In this document: piece after piece, positions 1-9,407 of the stretch
Layout of the letters: every line of letters starts with the position of its first letter
Numbering within the stretch: position 1 is the stretch's first letter
Program-made: the position numbers and the translations under genes
Notes under the pieces: model-generated
The model's input: only the letters and a program-made list of their open reading frames with translations
What the model was told of the DNA's origin: nothing
Databases searched by the model: none
Assembly (NCBI RefSeq): GCF_022009635.1
Contig: NZ_CP091716.1
Coordinates: forward strand, 759,001 to 823,000
DNA from: Variovorax paradoxus
GTDB taxonomy: Bacteria; Pseudomonadota; Gammaproteobacteria; Burkholderiales; Burkholderiaceae_C
Direction: 5' to 3'
Length of the DNA: 64,000 bases

Positions 1-744
1 GCGGTGATCGCGGCGGGCATCATCCCGGCGGGGCTGGAGATGATGGACAAGCCCATGACCGCCGCGGTCGAAGACTTCGTGCGCGCGGGCTACGACCTCG
101 ATGCCGCCGCCATCCTGCTGTGCGAATCGGACGGCACGCCCGAGGAGGTGGAAGAAGAAATCGGCCGAATGACCGCCGTGCTGCGCGGCTGCGGCGCCAC
201 CGCCATCACGTGCAGCAACAGCGAAGAGGAGCGCATGAAGTTCTGGAGCGGGCGCAAGAACGCGTTCCCCGCCTCGGGCCGCATCAGCCCGGACTACATG
301 TGCCTCGACTCGACGATTCCGCGCAAGCGGCTCGCCGACATCCTGCTGGCGATCCAGGAAATGGAGAAAAAGTACGACCTGCGCTGCTGCAACGTGTTCC
401 ACGCGGGCGACGGCAACCTGCACCCGCTGGTGCTGTTCGACGCCAACGACCCCGACGAGCTGCACCGCTGCGAGCTCTTCGGCGCCGACATCCTGGAGAC
501 CAGTGTCGCGATGGGCGGCACGGTGTCGGGCGAGCATGGCGTGGGCGTGGAAAAGCTCAACAGCATGTGCGTTCAATTCACGGCGGCGGAGAACGAGCAG
601 ATGTTCGGGGTGAAGCGTGCGTTCGATCCCGAGGGAATGTTGAACCCCGGCAAGGTGATTCCCACGTTGCAGCGATGTGCCGAGTACGGCAAGCAGGTGG
701 TGCGCGGGGGGAAGTTGTCGCATCCCGATCTGCCGAGGTTCTGA
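1..744 (+). CDS. glcD: Glycolate oxidase subunit GlcD, C-terminal part (5' end outside window)
   Basis: This is the C-terminal 247 codons of the FAD-binding catalytic subunit of glycolate oxidase, which oxidises glycolate to glyoxylate. The reading frame is open from the first base, so the N-terminal FAD-binding half lies outside the window. Visible are the FAD-oxidase C-terminal domain motifs FHAGDGNLHP and GGTVSGEHGVG, and a terminal NPGKV motif. The product is normally about 490-500 residues, so roughly half is missing. The stop codon overlaps the start of glcE (TGATG), consistent with a glcDEF operon. Related D-lactate dehydrogenases share this fold, but the downstream glcE and glcF make GlcD the best call. 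Confidence 0.93.
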   Translation, partial: AVIAAGIIPAGLEMMDKPMTAAVEDFVRAGYDLDAAAILLCESDGTPEEVEEEIGRMTAVLRGCGATAITCSNSEEERMKFWSGRKNAFPASGRISPDYMCLDSTIPRKRLADILLAIQEMEKKYDLRCCNVFHAGDGNLHPLVLFDANDPDELHRCELFGADILETSVAMGGTVSGEHGVGVEKLNSMCVQFTAAENEQMFGVKRAFDPEGMLNPGKVIPTLQRCAEYGKQVVRGGKLSHPDLPRF

Positions 745-1862
745 TGGCGATGGGCAACGACACCGCACTCCACCAGATAGTCGAGCGCATCCATGCGGCC
801 ACGACCGACGCCACGGCCCTGCGCATTCGCGGTGGTGGCACGAAGGACTTCTACGGCGAAGCACCGCAAGGCGAGTTGCTCGACACGCGCTCGCTCACCG
901 GCATCACGAGCTACGAACCGAGCGAACTGGTCGTCACCGTGCGCGCCGGCACGCCGCTCGCCGAACTCGAAGCGGCACTTGCCGAGAAAGGCCAGTGCCT
1001 GCCTTTCGAGCCGCCTCGCTTCGGCGACGGCAACGGCACCGTCGGCGGGATGGTCGCGGCGGGGCTCAGCGGGCCCGCGCGAGCCAGCGTGGGTGCCGTG
1101 CGCGACTACGTGCTCGGCGCCACGCTCGTCAACGGACGCGGCGAGGTGCTGAGCTTCGGCGGGCAGGTGATGAAGAACGTCGCGGGTTATGACGTGTCGC
1201 GCGTGCTCGCGGGTTCGCTGGGCACGCTGGGCGTGATCGCGGAGGTGAGCCTCAAGGTGCTGCCGGTTCCGCCGGCCGAGGTCACGCTCGAATTCGCCTG
1301 CGGCCAGGCCGATGCGCTGCGGCTGCTCAACGAATGGGGTGGCCGGCCGCTGCCGCTGAATGCGAGCTGCTGGTTCGAATACGCCGGCGCGGGCGCGTTG
1401 TACCTGCGGTTGCGGGGCGCGGTCGCTGCCGTGGAAGCCGCGTGCGCGCATCTCGGCGGCGAGCGCAAGGACAACACACGCGCGGCCGCCGACTGGCAAT
1501 CGCTGCGCGACCAGCAGCTGCCATGGTTTGCTACCGATGAAGGCGGCGATGCGCTGTGGCGCCTCTCCGTGCCCCAGACCGCACCCGCGCTGGCGCTCGA
1601 CGGCGCCGCGCCGCTGATCGAATGGCATGGCGGCCAGCGCTGGTACAAGGCGCCGGTCGAACAGGCCGCGCGCATCCGCGAGATCGCGCGCGCGGCGGGC
1701 GGCCACGCCACGCTGTTCCGCCTGCCCGGCTCGGGCACGCAAAGCGGAGTGCCGCGCTTCGACGCCATGAGCGCGCCCGTCGAACGCATCCAGCGCGCGC
1801 TGATGCGCGAGTTCGATCCGCACGGCCTCTTCAACCGCGGCCGCCTGCTCGCCACCGACTAA
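744..1862 (+). CDS. glcE: Glycolate oxidase FAD-binding subunit GlcE
   Basis: A 372-residue FAD-binding (PCMH-type) subunit of glycolate oxidase. It shows RGGGTKDFYG near residue 30, GTVGGMVAAGLSGP near 95 and KNVAGYDVSRVLAGSLGTLG near 145, all typical of the GlcE FAD site, and ends with the FDPHGLFNRGR motif. The chosen ATG overlaps the glcD stop by one base; a second ATG two codons later is possible. Translation is probably coupled to glcD. It is followed 17 bases later by glcF. The family is normally about 350-370 residues, so the gene looks intact. Confidence 0.93.
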   Translation: MAMGNDTALHQIVERIHAATTDATALRIRGGGTKDFYGEAPQGELLDTRSLTGITSYEPSELVVTVRAGTPLAELEAALAEKGQCLPFEPPRFGDGNGTVGGMVAAGLSGPARASVGAVRDYVLGATLVNGRGEVLSFGGQVMKNVAGYDVSRVLAGSLGTLGVIAEVSLKVLPVPPAEVTLEFACGQADALRLLNEWGGRPLPLNASCWFEYAGAGALYLRLRGAVAAVEAACAHLGGERKDNTRAAADWQSLRDQQLPWFATDEGGDALWRLSVPQTAPALALDGAAPLIEWHGGQRWYKAPVEQAARIREIARAAGGHATLFRLPGSGTQSGVPRFDAMSAPVERIQRALMREFDPHGLFNRGRLLATD

Positions 1863-1879
1863 GAACAAGAACCGAAGAC

Positions 1880-3112
1880 ATGCAAACCGAGCTCGCCCCC
1901 GAATTCAAAGGCACCGACGAAGGCCGCGAGGCCGAAGCCATCCTGCGCAAGTGCGTGCACTGCGGCTTCTGCACCGCCACCTGCCCGACCTACCAGCTGC
2001 TCGGCGACGAGCTCGACGGTCCGCGCGGCCGCATCTACCTCATCAAGCAGGTGCTCGAAGGCAAGGAGCCGACGCGTAGCACGCAGGTGCACCTCGACCG
2101 CTGCCTCACCTGCCGCAACTGCGAAAGCACCTGCCCGAGCGGCGTGCAGTACGGCCACCTGGTCGACATCGGCCGCAAGATCGTCGACGAGAAAGTGCCG
2201 CGTCCCGCGGGCGAATCCGCGCAGCGATGGTTGTTGAAAGAAGGCCTGCCGTCGCCGCTCTTCGGACCCGCGATGAAGCTCGGCCAGGCAGTGCGCGGGC
2301 TGTTGCCCGAGGCGCTGAAGGCCAAGGTGCCCGCGAAGCAGGAGGCCGGCGCATGGCCCGCCGCCACGCATGCGCGCAAGGTGCTGATGCTCGCTGGCTG
2401 CGTGCAGCCGTCGATGATGCCGAACATCAACAGCGCCACCGCGCGGGTGCTCGACGCGGCCGGCATCCAGGCGGTGGTCGCGCCCGAGGCCGGCTGCTGC
2501 GGCGCGGTGAAGTTCCACCTGAACGACCAGGACGGCGGCAAGGCGCAGATGCGCGCCAACATCGACGCCTGGTGGCCGTACGTGGAGCGCAACGAGGTCG
2601 AGGCCATCGTCATGAACGCATCGGGCTGCGGCGTCACCGTGCGCGAGTACGGCCACATCCTGCAGCACGATGCGGCCTATGCGCTGAAGGCCGCGCGCAT
2701 CAGCGAACTCACGCGCGACCTGGGCGAGCTGCTGCCCGACCTCGTGCCAGCGCTCAAGGCCCGCGTGAAGGCGCCTTCCGGCGTGGTGGCCTATCACCCG
2801 CCCTGCACCCTGCAGCACGGCCAGAAGCTGCGAGGCGGCGTCGAGACGCAACTGCGCGCACTGGGCTTCGACATGCGCGTGGCCATGAACGAATCGCACC
2901 TGTGCTGCGGCTCGGCCGGCACCTATTCGGTGTTGCAGCCCGAGCTGGCCTATCCGCTGCGCGACCGCAAGCTCGGGCACCTGAAGCAGCTCCAGCCGAG
3001 CGTGATCGCCTCGGCCAACATCGGCTGCATCACGCACCTGCAAAGCGGCAGCGGCGACACCCCGGTGCGGCACTGGATCGAGCTGCTGGACGCCGCGCTG
3101 GACGCGGCCTGA
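1880..3112 (+). CDS. glcF: Glycolate oxidase iron-sulfur subunit GlcF
   Basis: A 410-residue iron-sulfur subunit that passes electrons from glycolate oxidation to the respiratory chain. Two 4Fe-4S ferredoxin motifs are present, CVHCGFCTATCP near residues 29-40 and CLTCRNCESTCP near 77-88. The two cysteine-rich CCG domains of the heterodisulfide-reductase type follow (GCCGAVKFHL and CCGSAGTYSV). Length matches the family (about 405). It is the last gene of the glcDEF block; no glcG, glcB or glcC is seen downstream, where an unrelated secreted protein begins after 89 bases. Confidence 0.94.
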   Translation: MQTELAPEFKGTDEGREAEAILRKCVHCGFCTATCPTYQLLGDELDGPRGRIYLIKQVLEGKEPTRSTQVHLDRCLTCRNCESTCPSGVQYGHLVDIGRKIVDEKVPRPAGESAQRWLLKEGLPSPLFGPAMKLGQAVRGLLPEALKAKVPAKQEAGAWPAATHARKVLMLAGCVQPSMMPNINSATARVLDAAGIQAVVAPEAGCCGAVKFHLNDQDGGKAQMRANIDAWWPYVERNEVEAIVMNASGCGVTVREYGHILQHDAAYALKAARISELTRDLGELLPDLVPALKARVKAPSGVVAYHPPCTLQHGQKLRGGVETQLRALGFDMRVAMNESHLCCGSAGTYSVLQPELAYPLRDRKLGHLKQLQPSVIASANIGCITHLQSGSGDTPVRHWIELLDAALDAA

Positions 3113-3201
3113 TCGCACAGCAGGGGAGGGCGCGGTCCGACTCGCGCGAAAGCCGCTGGCGGCGCATCATGGCGGCACCGAACTCGCAAGGAGCCAGTGC
3201 C

Positions 3202-3645
3202 ATGTCCCATGTTTCCGCCTCTCTCGTTTCCTCCAGGCTGCTGTTGCGGCGCGTACTGCTCGCAGGCATCTGCGCGGCCGGCGCCGTGGCGGCGCAGGCG
3301 CAGGGCGCCATGCCGGCGTGGCAGGGCGCGGGCTCCGCGCGCTACGTGTGCGGCGGCATCGGCTCCGACGAATCGCAAGCCATGCGCGCGGCCATGAAGG
3401 ACCATCCGCTGGCGCTGCTGTTCGCGCGCGCCGACGGTGCCTATCTGGCAAACGTGGAAGTCACGATCAAGGGCGGCGACGCCAACAACGCCGCCGCGCT
3501 GGCGTTCCGCGCCAACGGCCCGATCTGCCTGGTCGACGTGCCCGCCGGGCGCTACGTCATCGATGCTTCCACGGCCGGTGGAGCCGCGAAGACCGAGACC
3601 GTGACGGTGGGTGGCGGCTCCAAGACCGCCGACTTCCGCTTCTAG
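3202..3645 (+). CDS. Small secreted protein, carboxypeptidase-regulatory-like fold (hypothetical)
   Basis: A 147-residue protein with a clear Sec signal peptide: arginine-rich start, hydrophobic core at about residues 17-32, and probable cleavage after AQA. The mature part has VEVTIKGG and DVPAGRYVIDAS stretches that resemble the beta-sandwich of carboxypeptidase-regulatory-like domains, with two cysteines that could form a disulfide. I chose the ATG preceded by an AAGGAG ribosome binding site about nine bases upstream; an earlier in-frame ATG at 3169 lacks one. Function unknown. It converges with the glutathione peroxidase gene, with 15 bases between stops. Confidence 0.75.
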   Translation: MSHVSASLVSSRLLLRRVLLAGICAAGAVAAQAQGAMPAWQGAGSARYVCGGIGSDESQAMRAAMKDHPLALLFARADGAYLANVEVTIKGGDANNAAALAFRANGPICLVDVPAGRYVIDASTAGGAAKTETVTVGGGSKTADFRF

Positions 3646-3660
3646 TGTCTTGCGGCCGGG

Positions 3661-4149
3661 TCAGCCGGCGGCCAGCGCCGCTTCCACGTCGCGCGTGAGC
3701 GATGCCGGCGTGTCGAGCGGCGCATAGCGCTTGAGCACCGTGCCGTCGCGCCCGATCAGGAACTTGGTGAAGTTCCACTTGATGGCCGTCAGCCCCAGCA
3801 GGCCCGGCTTTTCCTTGGTGAGCCACTGGTACAGCGGCGCGGCATTGCTGCCGTTGACGTCGATCTTTTCCATCATCGGAAAGCTCACGCCGTAGTTCTT
3901 GGTGCAGAAGGCGCCGATTTCCTCGTTGGTGCCCGGGTCCTGCGCGCCGAACTGGTTCGACGGGAAGCCCAGCACCGTAAGGCCCTGGTTCGCGTATTTT
4001 TCGTGCAGCGCCTCGAGGCCGGCGAACTGCGGCGTGAAGCCGCATTTGCTGGCGGTGTTCACGATGAGCAGCACCTTGCCCTTGAAGGCGGAGAGCTTCA
4101 CCGGCTTGCCGTCGATCTGGTTGGCCTCGAAGTCGTAGACGCTGGTCAT
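3661..4149 (-). CDS. Glutathione peroxidase family thiol peroxidase
   Basis: A 162-residue peroxidase that reduces hydroperoxides. The catalytic cysteine is C36 (NTASKCGFTP), with the tetrad residues Q66 (FPSNQFG) and W125-N126 (KWNFTKF). A second cysteine, C82 (AFCTKN), sits where thioredoxin-dependent members carry their resolving cysteine, so the enzyme may use thioredoxin rather than glutathione. The protein has no signal peptide and is probably cytoplasmic. The downstream EamA transporter gene is only 9 bases away on the minus strand side, but it lies upstream in transcription and may be co-transcribed. Confidence 0.92.
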   Translation of the reverse strand: MTSVYDFEANQIDGKPVKLSAFKGKVLLIVNTASKCGFTPQFAGLEALHEKYANQGLTVLGFPSNQFGAQDPGTNEEIGAFCTKNYGVSFPMMEKIDVNGSNAAPLYQWLTKEKPGLLGLTAIKWNFTKFLIGRDGTVLKRYAPLDTPASLTRDVEAALAAG

Positions 4150-4158
4150 GCGGTTTCC

Positions 4159-5049
4159 TCAGGTGGGAGCGGAAGCGCGATCATCGCGCGGCACAGGCGT
4201 TCGTGCAAACGCCGACCAGAGGGCGCCCGCCACGATCAGCGCGCCGCCCATCAGGATGCGCGAGTCCAGCGTGGCCGCACCGAGCGCCACCGACGAGACG
4301 CTGGCGAACAGCACCTCCGACAGCATGATCACCGAGGTCGCGCTGGCCGCGAGCCGCGGCGCGCCGTATTGCAGGCACACGTTGGCGACGATGAAGCCGG
4401 TGCCCAGCAGCGCGGCCCAGCCGAGCCAGCCGGGCGAGGCCAGCATCGGCGAGTCGACGGCGCCGAAGGCGGTGCCCGTCAGCGCGGCCACGCCCGCCAC
4501 CGCGGTGCAGCCGCAGAACATGGCGAGCGCACGCGATTCGCCCGGCGCCGCGCGCAGGCGGCGCAGCACGATGTTGGTCACCGCGAAGCTGAAGCCGGCG
4601 CCCACGCCCAGCCAGTCGGGCAGGCTCGACGGCACCGGCCAGTCGGTACCCGGCGCCTTCAGCACCACCACCACGCCGCTGAGCGCCAGCGCCACCCGCG
4701 CCAGCGCGCCGCCCGTGGGCCGCTCGCCCAGCAGCAGCCAGCCCAGCAGCACGCTCCACAGCGGCATCAGATAGAAGAGCAGCACCACGCGCACCACGTC
4801 GCCCTGCGTCACCGCCCAGTTGAAGCCCACGTTGGTGATGCCCGCCGCCAGCCCCAGCAGCACCAGCCCGGGGAAAGCCACGAAGCCCTGCCAGGCATGG
4901 CGCCGCACGAGGCCCATCACGACCGCGATGGCCAGGTAGATCAGGCAGGTGGTCCACAGCGGATGCAGCCCGTGGCTGGCCATCTGGCGGAAAGGAAACC
5001 AGGAAACGCCCCACACGAAGGCGTTGAACATCAGTGCGAGCGCGGGCAT
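4159..5049 (-). CDS. EamA/DMT-superfamily inner-membrane transporter
   Basis: A 296-residue drug/metabolite transporter superfamily protein with about ten predicted transmembrane helices arranged as two EamA repeats. The N terminus reads straight into a helix (ALMFNAFVWGVSWFPF), and the WGVSWFPFR stretch resembles the conserved start of the EamA domain. Substrate cannot be deduced. It lies between the peroxidase gene and lplT, all on the minus strand, with 64 bases separating it from lplT. Length matches the family (about 290-310). Confidence 0.85.
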   Translation of the reverse strand: MPALALMFNAFVWGVSWFPFRQMASHGLHPLWTTCLIYLAIAVVMGLVRRHAWQGFVAFPGLVLLGLAAGITNVGFNWAVTQGDVVRVVLLFYLMPLWSVLLGWLLLGERPTGGALARVALALSGVVVVLKAPGTDWPVPSSLPDWLGVGAGFSFAVTNIVLRRLRAAPGESRALAMFCGCTAVAGVAALTGTAFGAVDSPMLASPGWLGWAALLGTGFIVANVCLQYGAPRLAASATSVIMLSEVLFASVSSVALGAATLDSRILMGGALIVAGALWSAFARTPVPRDDRASAPT

Positions 5050-5113
5050 GGTGGCGTTGGAAAAAGGTGGGCGCCCGGCGCGCCGGCCATTTCACCAACG
5101 CGATCGCGCGAGA

Positions 5114-6418
5114 TCAGTGATGCTTGTCGCTGCGGGCGATGGCCAAGAGGTGTTCGACTTCCTCGGGATACTTCTTCAGGTTGTTCTCGTGCCAGCGCTT
5201 GATGATCCACATGCAGCCGGCCACCACGAGGCCGAATGCGCTGATGGCGCCGTAGGCCGACAGGCCCAGGCCGGTGCACACGCTGTAGAAGCCGCCGAGC
5301 AGAAGAATGCAGGCCTGCTCGTTGAAGTTCTGTACCGCGATGGAGCGGCCCGCGCCCATCAGGTTGTGGCCGCGATGCTGCAGCAGCGCATTCATCGGCA
5401 CCACCAGGAAGCCGCCCAGGCCGCCCAGCATGATGAGGAAGGGCACCGCCAGCCAGACGTTGCCGATGAAGTTCATGGCAATCACCATCAGCCCCATCGC
5501 GATGCCCATGGGGATCACGCGGGTGGCCATGTCCAGCCGCATGCGCATCGACGCCACGACCGCGCCCACGGCCGTGCCGATGGTCACCACGCCGGTCAGC
5601 GCCGAGGCCTGGGTGGTGTTGTAGTCCAGCGCCAGCGCGGCCCAGGCCAGCACGATGTACTTGAGGTTGCCGCCCGCGCCCCAGAAGAGCGTGGTGGTGG
5701 CCAGCGAGATCTGGCCGAGGCGGTCGCGCCACAGGCGGGCGTTGCAGTGCCAGAAGTCGGGCAGCAGCGCCGCGACGTTGCGCACCAGGCCGTGCTCGGG
5801 GTTGGCGCGCAGCGGGCGCATCTCGACGCCGGTGTGCGGAATGCGCGTGTTGAACCAGGCGGCCAGCACGTAGACGAAGATCAGCACCGTGATCGCGGCC
5901 TCGGCGGGCGAGTTGATGCCGGTGTCGATGAACGGGAAGTCGAAGGCCAGCAGCTTGCTGGAAACCGCATGCCCCACCAGCGCGCCGCCGAGCACGATGC
6001 CCAGCAGGATCGAGGCGATGGTCAGCCCTTCGATCCAGCCATTGGCCTTGACCAGCTGGGAGGCCGGCAGCAGCTCGGTCAGGATGCCGTACTTGGCCGG
6101 CGAATACGCCGCCGCGCCGAGCCCGACGATGGAATACGAGAGCAGCGGGTGCGAGCCGAACAGCATCATCAGGCAGCCGAGCACCTTGATGGCGTTGCTG
6201 ATGAACATGACCTTGCCCTTGGGCAAGGCGTCGGCGAAGGCACCCACCAGCGGGGCCAGCACCACGTAGAAGACGGCGAAGATCGGGACCAGGGCGGCCC
6301 GCTGCCATTCGGGGGCGCCCGAAGTTCGCATCAGGTCGACCGCAACAACGAAGAGCGCTTGGTCGGCCAGCGACGAAAAGAACTGGGCCGACATGATCGT
6401 GTAGAAACCGCGCTTCAT
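5114..6418 (-). CDS. lplT: Lysophospholipid transporter LplT (MFS family)
   Basis: A 434-residue major facilitator protein matching LplT, which flips lysophospholipids across the inner membrane for reacylation. The N-terminal MKRGFYTIMSAQFFSSLADQ and the AAYSPAKYGILTELLP segment are characteristic. I start it at the ATG that gives MKRGF, because the open frame extends 70 codons further with no membrane-protein character. The usual partner acyltransferase, Aas, is not fused here and is not in the window. It is divergent from alr, a neighbour I recall as common in Burkholderiales. Confidence 0.92.
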   Translation of the reverse strand: MKRGFYTIMSAQFFSSLADQALFVVAVDLMRTSGAPEWQRAALVPIFAVFYVVLAPLVGAFADALPKGKVMFISNAIKVLGCLMMLFGSHPLLSYSIVGLGAAAYSPAKYGILTELLPASQLVKANGWIEGLTIASILLGIVLGGALVGHAVSSKLLAFDFPFIDTGINSPAEAAITVLIFVYVLAAWFNTRIPHTGVEMRPLRANPEHGLVRNVAALLPDFWHCNARLWRDRLGQISLATTTLFWGAGGNLKYIVLAWAALALDYNTTQASALTGVVTIGTAVGAVVASMRMRLDMATRVIPMGIAMGLMVIAMNFIGNVWLAVPFLIMLGGLGGFLVVPMNALLQHRGHNLMGAGRSIAVQNFNEQACILLLGGFYSVCTGLGLSAYGAISAFGLVVAGCMWIIKRWHENNLKKYPEEVEHLLAIARSDKHH

Positions 6419-6596
6419 CGATGGGCTGGCTGGCCAGAGGGTCTGCTGGCGGTAGTGAAAAAGTGTCGCGTCCGGGGCGAATGGGCGGTTATAGCACGGG
6501 GGTGCGACGCGCAATTGCGCATCCCCACGGTGTTCGACCCCATTCCCGAAGGTGCTAAAACGTGGTCTGCATTTTCTCCGACTTGCCAGAGCCCCC
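6419..6596. promoter_or_regulatory. Divergent lplT/alr promoter region with 12-base palindrome
   Basis: This 178-base gap must hold promoters for both lplT and alr. For alr, a weak sigma70-like pair is visible: TTCGAC at 6533-6538 and TAAAAC at 6556-6561, 17 bases apart. For lplT, TTGCGC (6514-6509, minus strand) and TATAAC (6493-6488) are 15 bases apart, which is short. A perfect palindrome GCGCAATTGCGC lies at 6509-6520 and overlaps the lplT -35 candidate. All hexamer calls are by eye. Confidence 0.35.
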
Positions 6597-7700
6597 ATGC
6601 CGCGCCCCATTCTCGCCACCGTCCACACCGACGCGCTGCGTCACAACCTCGAGCGCACACGGCGCTCGGCCCTCGAAGCCCGCGTCTGGGCCGTCGTCAA
6701 AGCCAACGCCTATGGCCATGGCATCGAGCGGGTCTATGAAGGCCTGCGCGGCGCCGACGGCTTCGCGATGCTCGATCTGGCCGAAGCCGAACGCGTGCGC
6801 GCGCTCGGCTGGCGCGGCCCGGTCCTGCTGCTCGAAGGCGTGTTCGACGCGCGCGACCTGGAGCTGTGCTCGCGCCTGGACCTGTGGCACGCGGTGCACT
6901 GCGACGAGCAGATCGACATGCTCGCCGCCCACAAGACGCTGAAGCCGCAGCGCGTGTTCCTGAAGATGAATTCGGGCATGAACCGCCTGGGCTTCACGCC
7001 CGAGCGCTTCGGCTCCGCCTGGACCCGACTGAACGCGCTGACCCAGGTCGACGAGATCTCGCTCATGACGCACTTCAGCGACGCCGACGGCGCGCGCGGC
7101 ATCGCCCACCAACTCGAGGTGTTCGAGCATTTCACGCGCGACCTGCCGGGCGAGCGCTCCGTCGCCAACAGCGCGGCCACGCTGCGCCACGCCAACCTCA
7201 CGCGCGGCGACTGGGTGCGCCCCGGCATCGTGCTGTACGGCAGCGCCCCCGACTACCCCGAGCACGACGCCGCGCACTGGCAGCTGAAGCCGACCATGAC
7301 GCTGTCGACCCAGCTCATCGGCGTGCAGACGCTGAAGGCCGGCGACACCATCGGCTACGGCTCCAACTTCACGGCCGAGGGGCCGATCACCATCGGCGTC
7401 GCGGCGGTCGGCTATGCCGACGGCTATCCGCGCCACTGCACCACCGGCACGCCGGTGCTGGTGAACGGCGTGCGCACCCGCATGGTCGGGCGCGTGAGCA
7501 TGGACATGATCACCGTCGACCTCACGCCGGTGCCCGACGCGAAGTTCGGCAGCGAAGTCACGCTGTGGGGCAACTCGGCGAAGACGGGCGCGGTGCTGCC
7601 CATCGACGAGGTCGCGCGGGCCGCCGGCACCATCGGCTACGAGCTGATGTGCGCCGTGGCGCAGCGCGTGCCTTTCGCCCCCGCCGCCGAAGGCGAATGA
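6597..7700 (+). CDS. alr: Alanine racemase
   Basis: A 367-residue PLP enzyme interconverting L- and D-alanine for peptidoglycan synthesis. The PLP lysine is K35 in the motif [11 protein letters not shown], and the catalytic tyrosine lies in DTIGYGSNF in the C-terminal domain. Other family signatures are [17 protein letters not shown] and GRVSMDM. The ATG giving MPRPILATV fits the family; an in-frame start 15 codons earlier adds no conserved sequence. The stop overlaps the next gene's start as ATGA, so the two are probably translationally coupled. Confidence 0.96.
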   Translation: MPRPILATVHTDALRHNLERTRRSALEARVWAVVKANAYGHGIERVYEGLRGADGFAMLDLAEAERVRALGWRGPVLLLEGVFDARDLELCSRLDLWHAVHCDEQIDMLAAHKTLKPQRVFLKMNSGMNRLGFTPERFGSAWTRLNALTQVDEISLMTHFSDADGARGIAHQLEVFEHFTRDLPGERSVANSAATLRHANLTRGDWVRPGIVLYGSAPDYPEHDAAHWQLKPTMTLSTQLIGVQTLKAGDTIGYGSNFTAEGPITIGVAAVGYADGYPRHCTTGTPVLVNGVRTRMVGRVSMDMITVDLTPVPDAKFGSEVTLWGNSAKTGAVLPIDEVARAAGTIGYELMCAVAQRVPFAPAAEGE

Positions 7701-8455
7701 AGGTTCTTTCCAACTGGCGCTCCGTGCGCCTTTGGGAAACGCAGGTCGAACGCGACCTGCATCGCAATTACAGCCTGCGCACGCACGGCATCCTGATCGG
7801 CACTTTCACGCTGCTGCTCATGTGGTGCGTGTCGGCGCTGCAGATGCACCTGTTCCATGTGGACTCGCTGGCGGTGCGCTACTTCCTCACGCTGGGCGTG
7901 GGATACCTGGGCTACCTGCTGGTGCTGCGCTGGTGGGCCAAGCGGCTGGTCGAGGGCCGCGAGCTGGACATCGATGTCGATGCGCCGGACGTCGACTTCG
8001 GCGGCGGGCGCGGCGGCAGCGGTTCGCACGGCCATGTGAACCTGGGTGACGGAGGTAACGGGGGCGGTGGCGACGGCGGCCTTTCCGACGTGGCCAGCGG
8101 CGCGCTCGACATCGCGGGCGGCGCCGACGAGGGCGCCATCATCGTCGTGCCGATCCTGGCGGTCTTCCTGATCTGCGTGGCCGTGGTGCTCGGCGCCGGC
8201 TCGCTGGTGCTGCTCTACTTCAGCTGGGACGCGCTGCTGGCCGTGGCCATCGAGGTCGCGTTCTCGTATGTGTCGGCCCGGGCGGCGGTGCGCGTGGCAC
8301 GGGAAGGCTGGCTCATGGCCGCCGTGCGGCTCACCTGGAAACCGCTGCTGGGCGCGGTGATCTGCGCGGTCGCGCTCGGCGCGCTGCTCGACCACTTCAT
8401 GCCGCAGGTCAACTCCTTGCCCGAGGCCGTGCGCGTCCTGACGAAGACCCGCTGA
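7697..8455 (+). CDS. Membrane protein with glycine-rich cytoplasmic or periplasmic loop (hypothetical)
   Basis: A 252-residue protein of unknown function. Predicted membrane segments lie at about residues 31-50, 60-80, 146-176, 178-195 and 214-232. Between the second and third lies an acidic stretch ([10 protein letters not shown], 91-100), then a very glycine-rich segment (102-130) with two histidines. I do not recognise the family. It overlaps alr by four bases (ATGA), so expression with alanine racemase is likely. Its 3' end overlaps the convergent LysR gene by 47 bases. The glycine-rich linker recalls low-complexity loops of small bacterial membrane proteins, but that is only resemblance. 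Confidence 0.72.
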   Translation: MKVLSNWRSVRLWETQVERDLHRNYSLRTHGILIGTFTLLLMWCVSALQMHLFHVDSLAVRYFLTLGVGYLGYLLVLRWWAKRLVEGRELDIDVDAPDVDFGGGRGGSGSHGHVNLGDGGNGGGGDGGLSDVASGALDIAGGADEGAIIVVPILAVFLICVAVVLGAGSLVLLYFSWDALLAVAIEVAFSYVSARAAVRVAREGWLMAAVRLTWKPLLGAVICAVALGALLDHFMPQVNSLPEAVRVLTKTR

Positions 8456-9332
8456 GCGCGCCCAGCAGGTGCTCCACCAGCACCTTGCACTTGGGCGCCA
8501 TGAAGCGGTCGGGCGGATACAGGATGAATGCGTGCCCGTGGTAGTTGCCCTGGAACTCCCAATCGGCCAGTACGCGAACCATGCTGCCGTCGTCCAGCGC
8601 CGGCCGCGCGATGAACGCCGGCACGCAGGCCACGCCCAGCCCCGCGAGCGCGCCGTCCAGCCGCACCTCGCTGTGGTTCGACACATAGCGTCCGCGCACC
8701 ACCACCTCGGTTTCTTCGCTGCCCTGCCTGAAGCGCCAGTGGTTGTCGCGCTCGTGCTCGCCCAGCGACAGGCAGCTGTGCGCCAGCAGATCGAGCGGAT
8801 GCGCGATGGCGCCATGCCGCGCCAGGTAGGCCGGCGTGGCGCACAGGATGTGCTCGACCGGCATCAGCCGGCGCGCCACCAGCCCCTCGGGCGGCTCGGT
8901 GGTCAGCCGCACCACCAGGTCCACGCCCTCGCGGATCGGATCGACGTCGCGGTCGGCCACGATGAGCTGCACGTCGACCTCGGGGTAGTGCTCGAGAAAG
9001 TCGAGGATGTGCGGATGCAGCACGCGCCGCGCGAAGGCCTTCGGTGCGCTGATGCGCACCAGCCCGGCCGGCTTCTTCGAGAAGCGCTGCGCGATGTCCA
9101 TCGTGCCCTGCGCCGCCAGCACCAGCTCTCGGCAACGCGCGAAGGCCTCGGCGCCGGGTTCGGTCAGCCGCAGCTGGCGCGTGGTGCGCTGCAGCAGCTG
9201 CACGCCGATCTCCTTTTCGAGCCGCTTCACCTGCCGGCTCGCGGCCGACGGCGTCATGCCCAGCAGATCGGCCGCGGCCGAGAAGCTGCCGAGTTCGGCG
9301 ACCCGCAGGAAAGTCACCATCTCCGGCAGCAC
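8409..9332 (-). CDS. LysR family transcriptional regulator
   Basis: A roughly 307-residue LysR-type regulator. The N-terminal winged helix-turn-helix (FLRVAELGSFSAAADLLGMT, then SAASRQVKRLEKEIG) is followed by a substrate-binding domain. I chose the GTG at 9332, which gives a typical start a few residues before the first helix. An in-frame ATG four codons later and a TTG at 9413 are alternatives. It is divergent from the EamA transporter at 9454, its likely target. The C terminus is Arg/Ser-rich and runs 47 bases into the convergent membrane-protein gene. Confidence 0.86.
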   Translation of the reverse strand: MLPEMVTFLRVAELGSFSAAADLLGMTPSAASRQVKRLEKEIGVQLLQRTTRQLRLTEPGAEAFARCRELVLAAQGTMDIAQRFSKKPAGLVRISAPKAFARRVLHPHILDFLEHYPEVDVQLIVADRDVDPIREGVDLVVRLTTEPPEGLVARRLMPVEHILCATPAYLARHGAIAHPLDLLAHSCLSLGEHERDNHWRFRQGSEETEVVVRGRYVSNHSEVRLDGALAGLGVACVPAFIARPALDDGSMVRVLADWEFQGNYHGHAFILYPPDRFMAPKCKVLVEHLLGALSGSSSGRARPRARS

Positions 9333-9407
9333 TTTGAGAAATGAATTCGTTCCCACCACGCAAGAGTCCTGTTCCGGCCGATGGCTACCCGGCCCGTGTG
9401 ATGCCCA

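Noticed and set aside
573..3118. Very long open frames on the minus strand opposite glcE and glcF
   Set aside because: They are products of high GC at third positions. Their translations are Arg/His/Ala-rich with no family motif, whereas the plus strand encodes clear glycolate oxidase subunits.
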